Assembly (NCBI GenBank): GCA_022826515.1
Contig: JAJDUT010000078.1
Span: 1 to 20,000 of the forward strand
Reading direction: 5' to 3'
Length of the DNA: 20,000 nt
Source of the DNA: Candidatus Latescibacterota bacterium
GTDB lineage: Bacteria > Latescibacterota > UBA2968 > UBA8231
Part shown: one piece after another, positions 8,007 through 16,136 of the stretch
How positions within the stretch are numbered: the first letter of the stretch is position 1
Layout: each line of letters starts with the position of its first letter
Notes under the pieces: model-generated
Databases searched by the model: none
The model's input: the letters and a program-made list of their open reading frames with translations, nothing else
Told to the model about the DNA's origin: nothing
Translations under genes and position numbers: made by a program

Positions 8007-8512
8007 AAAAATGTGGAGTATGCAACAAGCGCGAGGCCATCGTGAGTTTTACCCATATTGTTGATGACGTAAAACAGACGCTCTTGCTCTGCCATGAGTG
8101 CGCTAGCGAAAAAAACATCAAGGTGCTGGTCGTCCCGCCTGCACAGGCCAAAGAAGCGCCGGTGCTGGTGAAGGAAATCAAGATAGAGTTGGCCAAGTTG
8201 GCCGGAGCCGAAGGCGACGGGGGGGTGCGCTGTTCGACTTGCGCGATGAGCTACGAGGAGTTCAAGAAAATTGGTCGCCTCGGCTGCCCGCATTGTTACG
8301 ATGCCTTCGCCTCACAGCTAGAGCGCCTGCTCAAGCGCATCCACGGCGACGACAGGCATCGGGGCAAGGGGCCGATAGAAGCGGCACAAAGCGCCCAGGG
8401 GGCTGACGAGTTGGAGCGATTGCGCGAAGAACTGGCCCAAGCGGTAGCGGAAGAGGCATTTGAAAAGGCCGCTCAGCTCAGGGACCGCATCCGCGTCCTC
8501 GAAGGAAAATAG
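8003..8512 (+). CDS. mcsA: McsA-type zinc-finger activator of the protein-arginine kinase
   Basis: In Firmicutes, McsA is the partner that activates the arginine kinase McsB and links it to ClpC. This 169-residue protein has the expected layout. It has four CxxC pairs (C4/C7, C30/C33, C77/C80, C95/C98) that should bind zinc. A Lys/Glu-rich spacer follows, then a C-terminal UVR coiled-coil motif at about residues 135-168 (LERLREELAQAVAEEAFEKAAQLRDRIR). The B. subtilis protein is of similar size. It starts within the lolD stop codon and ends 2 nt before mcsB, so the three genes are translationally linked. The UVR motif also occurs in UvrB/UvrC and ClpC, but the cysteine pairs plus the mcsB-clpC context settle the call. 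Confidence 0.92.
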   Translation: MKKCGVCNKREAIVSFTHIVDDVKQTLLLCHECASEKNIKVLVVPPAQAKEAPVLVKEIKIELAKLAGAEGDGGVRCSTCAMSYEEFKKIGRLGCPHCYDAFASQLERLLKRIHGDDRHRGKGPIEAAQSAQGADELERLREELAQAVAEEAFEKAAQLRDRIRVLEGK

Positions 8513-8514
8513 CC

Positions 8515-9579
8515 GTGAATATTGAGGATCTCGTTTACAATGCGGCTAGCTGGCTCAGCGGAGCAGGGGATGCCGACGGCATGGTCGTTAGTTGTCGCGC
8601 CCGCTTGGCCCGCAATCTTGCAGGGTGGGCTTTTGCGCCGAAGACCACGCTTGAAGATCAAAAAAAAATCATTGAACAAGTCCTGAGTGCCGCTCAAAAG
8701 TGCCGCCCTATGTGCGATGCGGCCTTTTTCCACATGAATACCCTACAGGCCAACCAGCGCCAGTTGCTCGTGGAGCGCCACTTGATTAGCCCGGCTTTGG
8801 CCAAAAGCAAGGGCCAGCGCGGCGTGCTCTTTAATGCAGATGAGTCGCTTGGCGTGATGATTAACGAGGAGGATCACCTCCGCTTGCAGGCCATCCTCCC
8901 GGGTTTGCAAACGCACGCGGCATGGCAGCGGGTTGATGCGCTCGACGATGCGCTTAGGAGCGAGTTGGACTGGGCGCAATCGGAGCGCTGGGGCTTCTTG
9001 ACGGCCTGCCCGACCAATACGGGGACGGGCTTGCGGATATCAGTGCTCATTCATCTGCCGGCCTTGGTCCTGACCGAGGATATAGAACGGGTGATGCGCG
9101 GGTTGGTTCGCATGGCTTTCGCCGTGCGCGGGTTTTACGGAGAAGGAACTAATGTGGTCGGCAACCTGTTTCAGATATCCAACCAAGCCACCTTGGGCGT
9201 AACTGAAGGGGAGATCGTCGAGAAGCTCTCGGAGATAACCCAACAGATTATAAGCCATGAAAAAGAGGCGCAGGCCGCCTTGCTGGCAGACGCATCGGCC
9301 CAAGTGGAGGACAAGGTTTGGCGGGCGTATGGGATTTTGCAACACGCGCGGGTGTTGAGTGGGCAGGATTTTATGAACTTGTTATCGGCCGTGCGTTTAG
9401 GATGTAGCTTGGGGCTTATTGACGGCTTGCCTCTCGGCTTTATCAACCAGTTAATGATCGTTACTCAGCCCTCGCATTTGCAAGCCGAAGCCAGCGCGGA
9501 TCTCTCGTCGGCAGACCGCGATGTGCGCCGCGCCGAACTAGTGAGACGGCGCTGGGCCGAACAGAGGGGATTATCTTGA
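8515..9579 (+). CDS. mcsB: Protein-arginine kinase McsB
   Basis: McsB phosphorylates arginines on proteins. Phosphoarginine marks them for ClpC-ClpP degradation. The GTG start at 8515 gives 354 residues, close to the 363 of B. subtilis. Visible phosphagen-kinase fold features are the nucleotide-binding SCRARLARNL (about residues 26-35), NEEDH (117-121), the reactive Cys165 in CPTNTGTG, and Glu210 in FYGEGTN followed by GNLFQISNQATLG. The C-terminus has RDVRRA at 335-340. It matches the RDxxRA phosphoarginine-binding motif known in Firmicutes McsB and absent from metabolic arginine/creatine kinases. This argues for a protein kinase and against a phosphagen kinase. A metabolic kinase would also be longer, with an N-terminal helical domain of a different type. 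Confidence 0.95.
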   Translation: MNIEDLVYNAASWLSGAGDADGMVVSCRARLARNLAGWAFAPKTTLEDQKKIIEQVLSAAQKCRPMCDAAFFHMNTLQANQRQLLVERHLISPALAKSKGQRGVLFNADESLGVMINEEDHLRLQAILPGLQTHAAWQRVDALDDALRSELDWAQSERWGFLTACPTNTGTGLRISVLIHLPALVLTEDIERVMRGLVRMAFAVRGFYGEGTNVVGNLFQISNQATLGVTEGEIVEKLSEITQQIISHEKEAQAALLADASAQVEDKVWRAYGILQHARVLSGQDFMNLLSAVRLGCSLGLIDGLPLGFINQLMIVTQPSHLQAEASADLSSADRDVRRAELVRRRWAEQRGLS

Positions 9580-9603
9580 CAATTGACAACAATCGGCCCA
9601 TTT
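9575..9603 (+). promoter_or_regulatory. Candidate heat-shock (sigma-32-like) promoter for clpC-bamA
   Basis: CTTGACA (9575-9581) is followed after 14 nt by GCCCATTT (9596-9603). The E. coli RpoH consensus, as I recall it, is CTTGAAA, about 13-15 nt, CCCCATNT. The match is 6/7 and 7/8 with ideal spacing. The -35 part overlaps the mcsB stop codon (9577-9579) and lies about 150 nt before clpC. A housekeeping alternative, TTGACA at 9583-9588 with TAGGTT at 9606-9611 (17-nt spacer), has a poor -10. The rest of the 153-bp gap shows no CIRCE palindrome and no CtsR-type repeat. Confidence 0.55.
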
Positions 9604-9732
9604 GGTAGGTTCAAAATCAAGCTTTATCCAGTAAAGTTTGCCATGCTCGATATTCAGTTCGCGCTCTCCGAATTGTCGAGAATCAAATTTCCTTATGACA
9701 TAGACCATAGGCGGATTGTGGAGGAAAACTAG

Positions 9733-12201
9733 ATGAACAACATGTTCACCGAAAACGTAAAACAGGTAATGAAGCTAGCGCGCGAGGAGTCGGCGCGCTT
9801 AGGGCACAATTACATCGGCACCGAGCATTTGCTGTTGGGCATTATCAAGGACGGCAAAGGCAAGGCCGTGGCCGTGCTGACAAACTTGGGGTTGAGCTTG
9901 GAGACGGTTAAGCAGTCAGTAGAAGACTACGTGACGACTTCGGGCGGCACCATGACCATTGGCGAGGTGCCCTATACCCCCCGCGCCAAACAGATCCTCG
10001 AAGTAGCGGCCAACGAGGCCAAGGAGATGAAGACGCAGTTCATCGACGTCGAGCATCTGCTTTTGGCTTTGCTCAAGGACAAAGAAGGGGTTGCCGCGCA
10101 GATTTTGGCTGCCTTTGGGGTCGATTACAAAACGGCCCTAGAAGAGACCTTGGCCGTGCTCGAAGGCAAGACGACCGGGCGCAAGGAAAAGGGCAAGAAG
10201 AGCAAAACGCCCTTCCTCGACCACTTTGGCCGCGACCTGACTCAGTTGGCGCGCGAGGGCAAGCTAGACCCAGTGATCGGTCGCCAAAAGGAGATTGAGC
10301 GCGTCACGCAAGTGCTCAGTCGCCGCAAGAAGAACAATCCCATCCTCATCGGCGACCCAGGCGTCGGCAAGACGGCCATTGTCGAAGGGCTGGCCCAGCG
10401 CATCATTGAAAAGCGCGTGCCGCAGATCCTCCTCGACAAGCGCTTGGTCACCCTCGACATGGGCGGCGTGGTCGCCGGCACCAAATACCGGGGCCAGTTT
10501 GAAGAGCGCATCAAGGCGGTAATGAACGAACTGCAGCAAAATTCCGAAGTCATCATTTTCATCGACGAGCTGCACACCATTGTCGGGGCCGGCAGTGCCG
10601 AGGGCACGTTGGATGCTTCCAATATGTTCAAGCCCGCTTTGGCGCGCGGCGAGCTGCAGTGCATCGGGGCGACCACTCTCGACGAGTACCGCAAACACAT
10701 CGAAAAGGATGGGGCCCTTGAGCGGCGTTTTCAGAGCATCATGGTCGATCCGCCTTCGGTCGAGGACACCATTGAGATCGTCAAGGGGCTGCGCTCTAGC
10801 TACGAGAGCCACCATCACGTGGAGTTTGCCGACGATGTCGTTGCCTATGCGGTGCGCCAGTCCGATCGCTATATAAGCGATCGCTACTTGCCCGACAAGG
10901 CCATTGATGTGATTGACGAGACGGGCTCGCGCGTGCATCTAGCTCGGCTTAGCCCGCCGGAAGAGATCGGCCGCATCGAGGCCGAGATACAGGAAATCAA
11001 TCGGCAAAAAAACGAAGCGTCCGAGCGCCAAGACTTCGAGGATGCCGCCGTGCTGCGCGACAAGGCGCTCCAATTGAATGAACAGCTACAAAACAAACGC
11101 CAAACGTGGGAGGAAGCGGTCCGCGACGAAGTGGTCGAAGTGACCACAGACGACATCGCCGAGGTTATCGCTAGCATGACCGGCATCCCGATCTCGCGGC
11201 TGGCCAAGACCGAAACCGAGCGCCTGCTGGCCATGGAAGACGCGCTCACAAAGAACATCGTCGGTCAGCAACAGGCGGTCACCGCGATTGCGCGGGCCAT
11301 CCGCCGCAGTCGCGCGGGCCTACAGGATCCCAAGCGGCCCATCGGCTCGTTTATCTTTCTCGGCCCGACGGGCGTGGGCAAGACCGAGTTGGCCAAGCGG
11401 CTAGCTGAATTCCTCTTCGACGACGCTGATGCGTTGATTTCGGTCGATATGTCTGAGTACATGGAGAAATTCGCAGTGTCGCGCCTGATTGGCGCACCTC
11501 CGGGCTACGTGGGTTTTGACGAAGGGGGGCAGCTTACCGAGCGGGTCCGCCGTCGTCCCTATTCAGTGGTTTTGCTAGACGAGGTCGAGAAAGCCCATCC
11601 CGATGTCTTCAACATCCTGTTACAGATTCTCGACGAGGGGCGGCTTACCGATAGCACGGGCCGCAAGGTAGATTTTTGTAACACCGTGCTGATTATGACT
11701 TCTAACGCAGGTAGTCGGGATGTGGGCACAGGCGGTGTATTGGGCTTCCAAAAGTCCGATTCCGAATCAATGTACGCGTTGATGGAGGGCAAAATCAACG
11801 ACGCCTTAAAAAAGACCTTCAATCCCGAATTTCTCAATCGCGTTGACGACATCATCATTTTCCACGCGCTCGACAAAGAGCATATCGCCGCCATAATAGA
11901 TATTCGCTTGGAGGAATTCAAAGCGCGTTTAGCATTGCAGGATATCCAAGTGCGAGTTACGCCTGGAGCGAAAGCCTTGCTTGCCGACAAGGGGTTTGAT
12001 CAGGCGTATGGTGCGCGCTATTTGGAGCGGTCCATACAGAAGATGCTCGAAGATCCGTTGGCCGAGGAGATTCTCCAAGGCCGCTTTGGCGAGGGCAGCC
12101 GCATCCGCGTCACCAAAAGGGGTGAGGAACTAGTCTTTGACGAGGAGCGTCGAGTGGATACGAGCGAAAGGATGAAGAAGAAACGCGAGACCGCGAGTTG
12201 A
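9733..12201 (+). CDS. clpC: ATP-dependent Clp protease ATPase subunit ClpC
   Basis: ClpC is an AAA+ unfoldase that feeds substrates, including phosphoarginine-tagged ones, to ClpP. ATG 9733 is preceded by GGAGGA (9720-9725). The 822 residues show a double Clp-N domain (about 1-145), AAA-1 with Walker A GDPGVGKT at 207-214, a short coiled-coil M domain with UVR motif (about 415-456), AAA-2 with GPTGVGKT at 544-551, and the ClpP-docking loop LGF at 670-672. The short M domain and UVR motif separate it from ClpB and ClpA. Glu31 (IGTEH) and Glu107 (DVEH) align with the two B. subtilis phosphoarginine-receptor residues (E32, E106). It follows mcsB and is one base before bamA. No clpP lies in the window. 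Confidence 0.97.
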   Translation: MNNMFTENVKQVMKLAREESARLGHNYIGTEHLLLGIIKDGKGKAVAVLTNLGLSLETVKQSVEDYVTTSGGTMTIGEVPYTPRAKQILEVAANEAKEMKTQFIDVEHLLLALLKDKEGVAAQILAAFGVDYKTALEETLAVLEGKTTGRKEKGKKSKTPFLDHFGRDLTQLAREGKLDPVIGRQKEIERVTQVLSRRKKNNPILIGDPGVGKTAIVEGLAQRIIEKRVPQILLDKRLVTLDMGGVVAGTKYRGQFEERIKAVMNELQQNSEVIIFIDELHTIVGAGSAEGTLDASNMFKPALARGELQCIGATTLDEYRKHIEKDGALERRFQSIMVDPPSVEDTIEIVKGLRSSYESHHHVEFADDVVAYAVRQSDRYISDRYLPDKAIDVIDETGSRVHLARLSPPEEIGRIEAEIQEINRQKNEASERQDFEDAAVLRDKALQLNEQLQNKRQTWEEAVRDEVVEVTTDDIAEVIASMTGIPISRLAKTETERLLAMEDALTKNIVGQQQAVTAIARAIRRSRAGLQDPKRPIGSFIFLGPTGVGKTELAKRLAEFLFDDADALISVDMSEYMEKFAVSRLIGAPPGYVGFDEGGQLTERVRRRPYSVVLLDEVEKAHPDVFNILLQILDEGRLTDSTGRKVDFCNTVLIMTSNAGSRDVGTGGVLGFQKSDSESMYALMEGKINDALKKTFNPEFLNRVDDIIIFHALDKEHIAAIIDIRLEEFKARLALQDIQVRVTPGAKALLADKGFDQAYGARYLERSIQKMLEDPLAEEILQGRFGEGSRIRVTKRGEELVFDEERRVDTSERMKKKRETAS

Positions 12202-12202
12202 T

Positions 12203-14608
12203 ATGAAGCAGAATTTCCGCACCATACTTTTTGCTATCGTCGCTGTGGGGTTGATAGGGAACGCGGTCGAGGCCCAAAAGGTTGTCTCGATCGAGGTGCA
12301 GGGTACGCTGCGCAAGGTGGCAAAGTCGCTGATCCTGACCACGGTAGGCTTGGAGCCTGGAGTTGGGCTGTCGCAAGAGAATGTGCAGCAGGCAGTGCGC
12401 GATCTCCAAGGACTCAACGTCTTTGAGGATATCCAGATCTGGGGCGACCCCGTCCCCGAGGGAATCAACCTGATCATCATGGTTGAAGAATACCCGGCCT
12501 TAGAGGGTTTGCAGTTTAAGGGGCAGAAAAACCTCAAGGAAAAAGACCTCAAGGAGGCGCTGAGCTTGGTCACCGGTCAGGTTATCGCGCCGAAGGATGT
12601 GGTGCGGGGCGAGCAGAAAATCCTCGATCTCTATCGCGAGAAGGGCTATCTGCGCGCCGAGGTCAAAGGCCAGACCTTTGCCGGTGCAGAAGAGGGTGAG
12701 GTATTTCTCCAATACGACATCAACGAGGGATCCAAGGTGCAGATCAAGCAAATCCGCTTGGTCCAACACCGCGCCGACGGCACAGTGATCGACAGCCGAG
12801 AGCTGCCGGCGCGCAGTCCTCGGCGTCCGCAAAAGTGGGACGGTCAAGGTCCGGAGCCGCGCCGGTTGGTGTCGTTGATGGAGACCGAGGAAAAGCGTTG
12901 GTGGCGCAAGGGCGAGTTCAACGGCGACACGTACGAAGAGGACAAGCAGAAGCTGCTAGCGTACTATCGCAGCTTGGGATTTCAGCAGGCAGCCATAGTG
13001 CGCGACAGTGTCTATTACGACTCGACGCGACGGCACCTGTTCATCGACGTGGAAATCGACGAGGGACTACAGTACCGCTTGGGCAAAGTCGCTTGGGAAG
13101 GTAACGCGCTCTTCGGCACCGACGAGTTGGTGGAGAAGCTGGAGTTGCAGGAGGGGATGGTATATGGGCGCTCGGGGCCAGAGCTAGCCGACTTGGCGCG
13201 CTTTGTCTATTACGAGAAGGGCTACTTGGACACGCGAGTGGTGCCGCAGGAGACGATTCGCAACGACTCGATTGACGTGTCGTTTCAGGTGTTTGAAGGG
13301 CAGCCGTGGACGATTCGCAAGGTTGAGATCGCTGGCAATACCAAGACGCGGGAGAAGGTGATCCGGCGCGAGATCGAATTGCGTCCGGGCGATATTTATC
13401 AGCAAAATCTCGTTCAAGAAAGTCAGCGGCGCATAATGCTGTTGAACTTCTTCAAAGATGTGCAAATCCAGCCCCAATACAGCACCGGCGAGGGCGAGCG
13501 GCTGGTGGATATGGTGTTTAACGTCGATGAGCGGCAGACTGGGCAAGCGTCTGTGGGAGCGGGGTATTCGGACCGCGACAAGATGGTAGGCCAAATCGGC
13601 TTGCAGATTCCCAACTTCCGCGGCATGGGTCAAAGTCTGGACTTTAACTGGGAGTTCGGCACTCGGCGCGAGCAGTTCCTAGTCGGTTTTACCGAGCCGT
13701 GGCTCTTCGATACCCCGACCAGTTTGTCGGCGCGCGCTTATACGCAAAACCTCCACTACTACGACTACCGGAGCTCCAACTATCGGCTAAACAATAGCGA
13801 TATCCTCTGGAAATCCAATCGCAAGTCGATCAATGTGCGCGTGGGGCGACGGTTGAAGAAGCCGGCTAATTCCAGCCTTTCGCTGGGCTATCGCCTCTAT
13901 AGCCAAGGCTATTCCGACTTTGCCGACGGCAACGCTCCATTGGCAAACGATCTTCGCTACCAAGATCGGCTTACGAGCCGTTTTGAGTTGATATACACGC
14001 GCGATACGCGCGATCGGGCCGAGTTTCCGACCAAGGGGACGGTTTTTAGCTACACTCCATCGGTCGCGACTTCGATCGTGGCTGGCGATGTGGACTTCCA
14101 CAACCACGAAGTGAATTTCAACTATTACCGGCCGAGTTGGTGGAAGTTCGTCTGGAGTTTGGAGACCAAAGTCGCGGTTATAGATGGTTTTTCCGACGAG
14201 GACGACAGCCTCATTTCGTACTATGATCTGTTTACTCCAGGCGGTATTGATTACTGGGACGGACAGGTCCGAGGCTATCCAGATTACTCTTTGGGCCCGA
14301 GGGACAAGGCCAGCGGGATCCCCCTTGGCGGCCGCTCGATGATGGTGCTGAATTTAGAGTACCGTTTTCCGATAGCCGAGCAGCAAGTGTACGGCATCCT
14401 CTTCGCGGACGCGGGTAACGCTTGGGCGACGATTCCCGAGCTTAATCCTTTGGACCTCAAGCGTTCGCTGGGCTTTGGCTTTCGCGTCCAGACGCCGATG
14501 CTGGGGATGATCGGCTTCGACTTCGGCTATGGTTTTGACCGCAAGGATATCGATGGCACGCCGGCTGGCTGGAAGACCCACTTTCAGTTCGGCCCGCAGT
14601 TTTACTAG
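12203..14608 (+). CDS. bamA: Outer-membrane protein assembly factor BamA
   Basis: BamA is the Omp85 barrel that folds and inserts outer-membrane proteins. The 801-residue product has a signal peptide with a likely cut after VEA at residue 24. Repeated POTRA domains follow (about 25-440), with typical helix-strand elements such as LYREKGYLRAEV, YYRSLGFQQAAI and YYEKGYLDTRVV. The C-terminal barrel starts around residue 445 (GQASVGAGYSDRDK) and has many alternating aromatic strands. The conserved lid-loop motif VRGY is at 689-692. The last strand ends FGPQFY, a Tyr where Phe or Trp is the usual terminal aromatic. A charged insertion with KRWWRKGEF, between the second and third POTRA units, resembles BamA of Bacteroidetes-type bacteria. 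The gene starts one base after clpC with no clear ribosome binding site of its own, so it is probably translated by coupling. It would then share clpC's transcription. Confidence 0.95.
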   Translation: MKQNFRTILFAIVAVGLIGNAVEAQKVVSIEVQGTLRKVAKSLILTTVGLEPGVGLSQENVQQAVRDLQGLNVFEDIQIWGDPVPEGINLIIMVEEYPALEGLQFKGQKNLKEKDLKEALSLVTGQVIAPKDVVRGEQKILDLYREKGYLRAEVKGQTFAGAEEGEVFLQYDINEGSKVQIKQIRLVQHRADGTVIDSRELPARSPRRPQKWDGQGPEPRRLVSLMETEEKRWWRKGEFNGDTYEEDKQKLLAYYRSLGFQQAAIVRDSVYYDSTRRHLFIDVEIDEGLQYRLGKVAWEGNALFGTDELVEKLELQEGMVYGRSGPELADLARFVYYEKGYLDTRVVPQETIRNDSIDVSFQVFEGQPWTIRKVEIAGNTKTREKVIRREIELRPGDIYQQNLVQESQRRIMLLNFFKDVQIQPQYSTGEGERLVDMVFNVDERQTGQASVGAGYSDRDKMVGQIGLQIPNFRGMGQSLDFNWEFGTRREQFLVGFTEPWLFDTPTSLSARAYTQNLHYYDYRSSNYRLNNSDILWKSNRKSINVRVGRRLKKPANSSLSLGYRLYSQGYSDFADGNAPLANDLRYQDRLTSRFELIYTRDTRDRAEFPTKGTVFSYTPSVATSIVAGDVDFHNHEVNFNYYRPSWWKFVWSLETKVAVIDGFSDEDDSLISYYDLFTPGGIDYWDGQVRGYPDYSLGPRDKASGIPLGGRSMMVLNLEYRFPIAEQQVYGILFADAGNAWATIPELNPLDLKRSLGFGFRVQTPMLGMIGFDFGYGFDRKDIDGTPAGWKTHFQFGPQFY

Positions 14609-14634
14609 GCTCTGATCTCAGGGCATAAGACGAA

Positions 14635-14670
14635 GCCCAAGATGTCGTCTGGCATCTTGGGCCTTGTTAT
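14635..14670 (+). terminator. Hairpin terminator after bamA
   Basis: A perfect 10-bp inverted repeat, GCCCAAGATG (14635-14644) and CATCTTGGGC (14653-14662), encloses an 8-nt loop. It is followed by CTTGTTAT, which is T-rich but not a clean T tract. It sits 26 nt after the bamA stop, before the next gene. Termination is likely but may be partial. Confidence 0.65.
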
Positions 14671-14756
14671 GTCCGCTGTTTCACAAAATTCTGCCAAGTC
14701 GTATCTTATACAATTTACTTAGGATGCCAGAAGAACGGATCGATGCAGGATTTGCT

Positions 14757-15059
14757 ATGACCAAACAGTTGATCTGCATACTTGGCTTGATCGTTTTGAT
14801 TTCGCTTGCTGGGTGTGTCCCTGGCGATGGGAAACACACCGAAGCGAATCCCGCCGGATTTTTCTGGGGCATCTGGCACGGTTGGATCGCTCCCATATCG
14901 CTCATCTGGGGATTATTTAACTCGGACATCCGCCTCTATGAACCGCAAAACACAGGCTGGTGGTACGATGTTGGGTTTTACATTGCCGTTATCAGCGGCT
15001 TTGGTGGTCTCTCGTTGAGGCGGCGCAAGCAATCCAAGATCAAGGTGCAGATCAAATAG
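14757..15059 (+). CDS. Small Trp-rich predicted lipoprotein with two membrane segments, function unknown
   Basis: The ATG at 14757 has AGGA (14747-14750) 6 nt upstream and opens directly into a lipoprotein signal peptide (MTKQLICILGLIVLISLAGC). An upstream in-frame ATG at 14664 overlaps the bamA terminator and would bury the signal, so it is rejected. The 100-residue product has the lipobox LAGC with the acylated Cys20. After a short polar stretch come two hydrophobic segments (about 35-54 and 68-87) rich in Trp and Phe (FFWGIWHGWIAP), and a basic tail (RRRKQSK). I recall similar small proteins with a WGIWHGWIAP-type core in other bacteria but no assigned function. The combination of lipobox and two helices suggests an inner-membrane lipoprotein. 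There is no convincing promoter, though AT-rich sequence with TACAAT at 14709-14714 precedes it. Confidence 0.72.
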   Translation: MTKQLICILGLIVLISLAGCVPGDGKHTEANPAGFFWGIWHGWIAPISLIWGLFNSDIRLYEPQNTGWWYDVGFYIAVISGFGGLSLRRRKQSKIKVQIK

Positions 15060-15155
15060 TAGTCTGACACCCGTTGCAGCGAGAGTAGCACAGTTGAATT
15101 AAGAAATGAACGCAACTTCAATCCCATTGATTCTCGTCCATAAAGAGGAGTAGAT

Positions 15156-15692
15156 ATGAAACGCGTCCTATTGTCCGCCCTCATCGTGGCTTGTTGCGCC
15201 ACAAGTGTCTCGGCTCAGTTGAAAATAGGATACATTGATTCGGAAGTGCTCAAAGAGCGCCTGCCCGAATTCCGGGATGCGCAGCGCACGTTGGATCAGC
15301 TACGCCAAGACTACGAGAACCAAGCCAAGGACCGCGAGGCCCAGCTGCTTAAGCTGCAAGAGGATTTTCGGCGGCAGGAATTGCTGTTGAGCGAGGCGAA
15401 AAAGGCGGAACTACAGGCTGAGTTCGAGACCAAAATGCAGCAACTCAATCAATTCACCCAAGAGAAGTTCGGCCCCGAAGGCGAGCTAATGCGCAAGAAT
15501 ATCGAGCTTTCCGAGCCGATTTTTACAAAAATCAACGATGCCATTCAGGGCATGGCCGAGGAAAAGGGCTACGACTTTATTTTTGACGCCGCCGCGCCTT
15601 CGAGTGGGCTGGTTTTTGCCAAGGAAGAGTACGATCTAACCGAGCAGTTACTGGAACTGATGGAGAAGGAAAAAGAAGAGGAGCAGGAGTGA
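15156..15692 (+). CDS. ompH: Periplasmic chaperone of the OmpH/Skp family
   Basis: Skp/OmpH proteins are periplasmic trimeric chaperones that hold unfolded outer-membrane proteins on the way to BamA. The start ATG has a good ribosome binding site, AAGAGGAG (15143-15150). The 178-residue product has a signal peptide with a likely cut after VSA at residue 20. It then has the family's opening strand ([18 protein letters not shown]), a long charged coiled coil (about 40-110), and a closing segment with [21 protein letters not shown] and an acidic tail. I10-V11-A12-C13 also fits a minimal lipobox, but the Skp family is soluble and the later cut is better placed. It follows bamA after one small gene, a common order in diderms, and overlaps fabZ. 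The 96-bp gap before it shows no strong promoter. Confidence 0.9.
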   Translation: MKRVLLSALIVACCATSVSAQLKIGYIDSEVLKERLPEFRDAQRTLDQLRQDYENQAKDREAQLLKLQEDFRRQELLLSEAKKAELQAEFETKMQQLNQFTQEKFGPEGELMRKNIELSEPIFTKINDAIQGMAEEKGYDFIFDAAAPSSGLVFAKEEYDLTEQLLELMEKEKEEEQE

Positions 15693-16126
15693 ATTTAACG
15701 GAAATTCTCGACTTATTGCCGCACCGCTATCCGCTGCTGCTCATCGACCGCATCCTCGAATTGGAACCTGGGGAACGCGTCGTGGCCTTAAAGAATGTGA
15801 CGGCCAACGAATCGTTTTTCCAAGGGCATTTTCCCGATTATCCGGTCATGCCCGGAGTGCTGATCGTCGAGGCACTGGCGCAAGCGGGTTGTGCAATGAT
15901 GCTGAGCGGCGTGGAGAACCCCGAATCCAAGGTGCCTTTTTTTGCTGGGATTGATCGCTGCAAATTTCGCCGCCCGGTCGTGCCGGGGGATCAATTGCGG
16001 CTAGAGCTAAAGGTACTCAGGCAGCGGGGCGCATCCTGTAAGTTGCAGGGACGAGCAATGGTGGGAGAGGAAGTAGCGGCAGAGGCGGAGATTATGGCGG
16101 TCTTGGGAGAACGGGAAGGTCGTTGA
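15689..16126 (+). CDS. fabZ: 3-hydroxyacyl-[acyl-carrier-protein] dehydratase FabZ
   Basis: FabZ removes water from 3-hydroxyacyl-ACP in the fatty acid elongation cycle. The GTG start overlaps the ompH stop as GTGA. The 145-residue product is a standard single hot-dog fold. It opens with [13 protein letters not shown], and carries the catalytic pair His47 ([11 protein letters not shown]) and Glu61 (VEALAQAG) with the 14-residue spacing of the E. coli enzyme. The full motif [13 protein letters not shown] favours FabZ over FabA. In many diderms lpxD lies between skp and fabZ, and lpxA follows. Neither is here. Confidence 0.96.
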   Translation: MNLTEILDLLPHRYPLLLIDRILELEPGERVVALKNVTANESFFQGHFPDYPVMPGVLIVEALAQAGCAMMLSGVENPESKVPFFAGIDRCKFRRPVVPGDQLRLELKVLRQRGASCKLQGRAMVGEEVAAEAEIMAVLGEREGR

Positions 16127-16136
16127 GGAGCATCTG

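Noticed and set aside
9580..9732. CIRCE element or CtsR-type heptad repeat upstream of clpC
   Set aside because: I looked for the TTAGCACTC-type palindrome and the GGTCAAA direct repeat in this gap and found neither. Only the sigma-32-like boxes stand out.
10264..10938. 224-codon antisense open frame opposite the clpC AAA-1 region
   Set aside because: It is a shadow of a strongly conserved gene and has no ribosome binding site or family features.
14664..14756. Longer N-terminus of the small lipoprotein from ATG 14664
   Set aside because: It overlaps the bamA terminator and would place 31 residues in front of a lipoprotein signal peptide that must be N-terminal.
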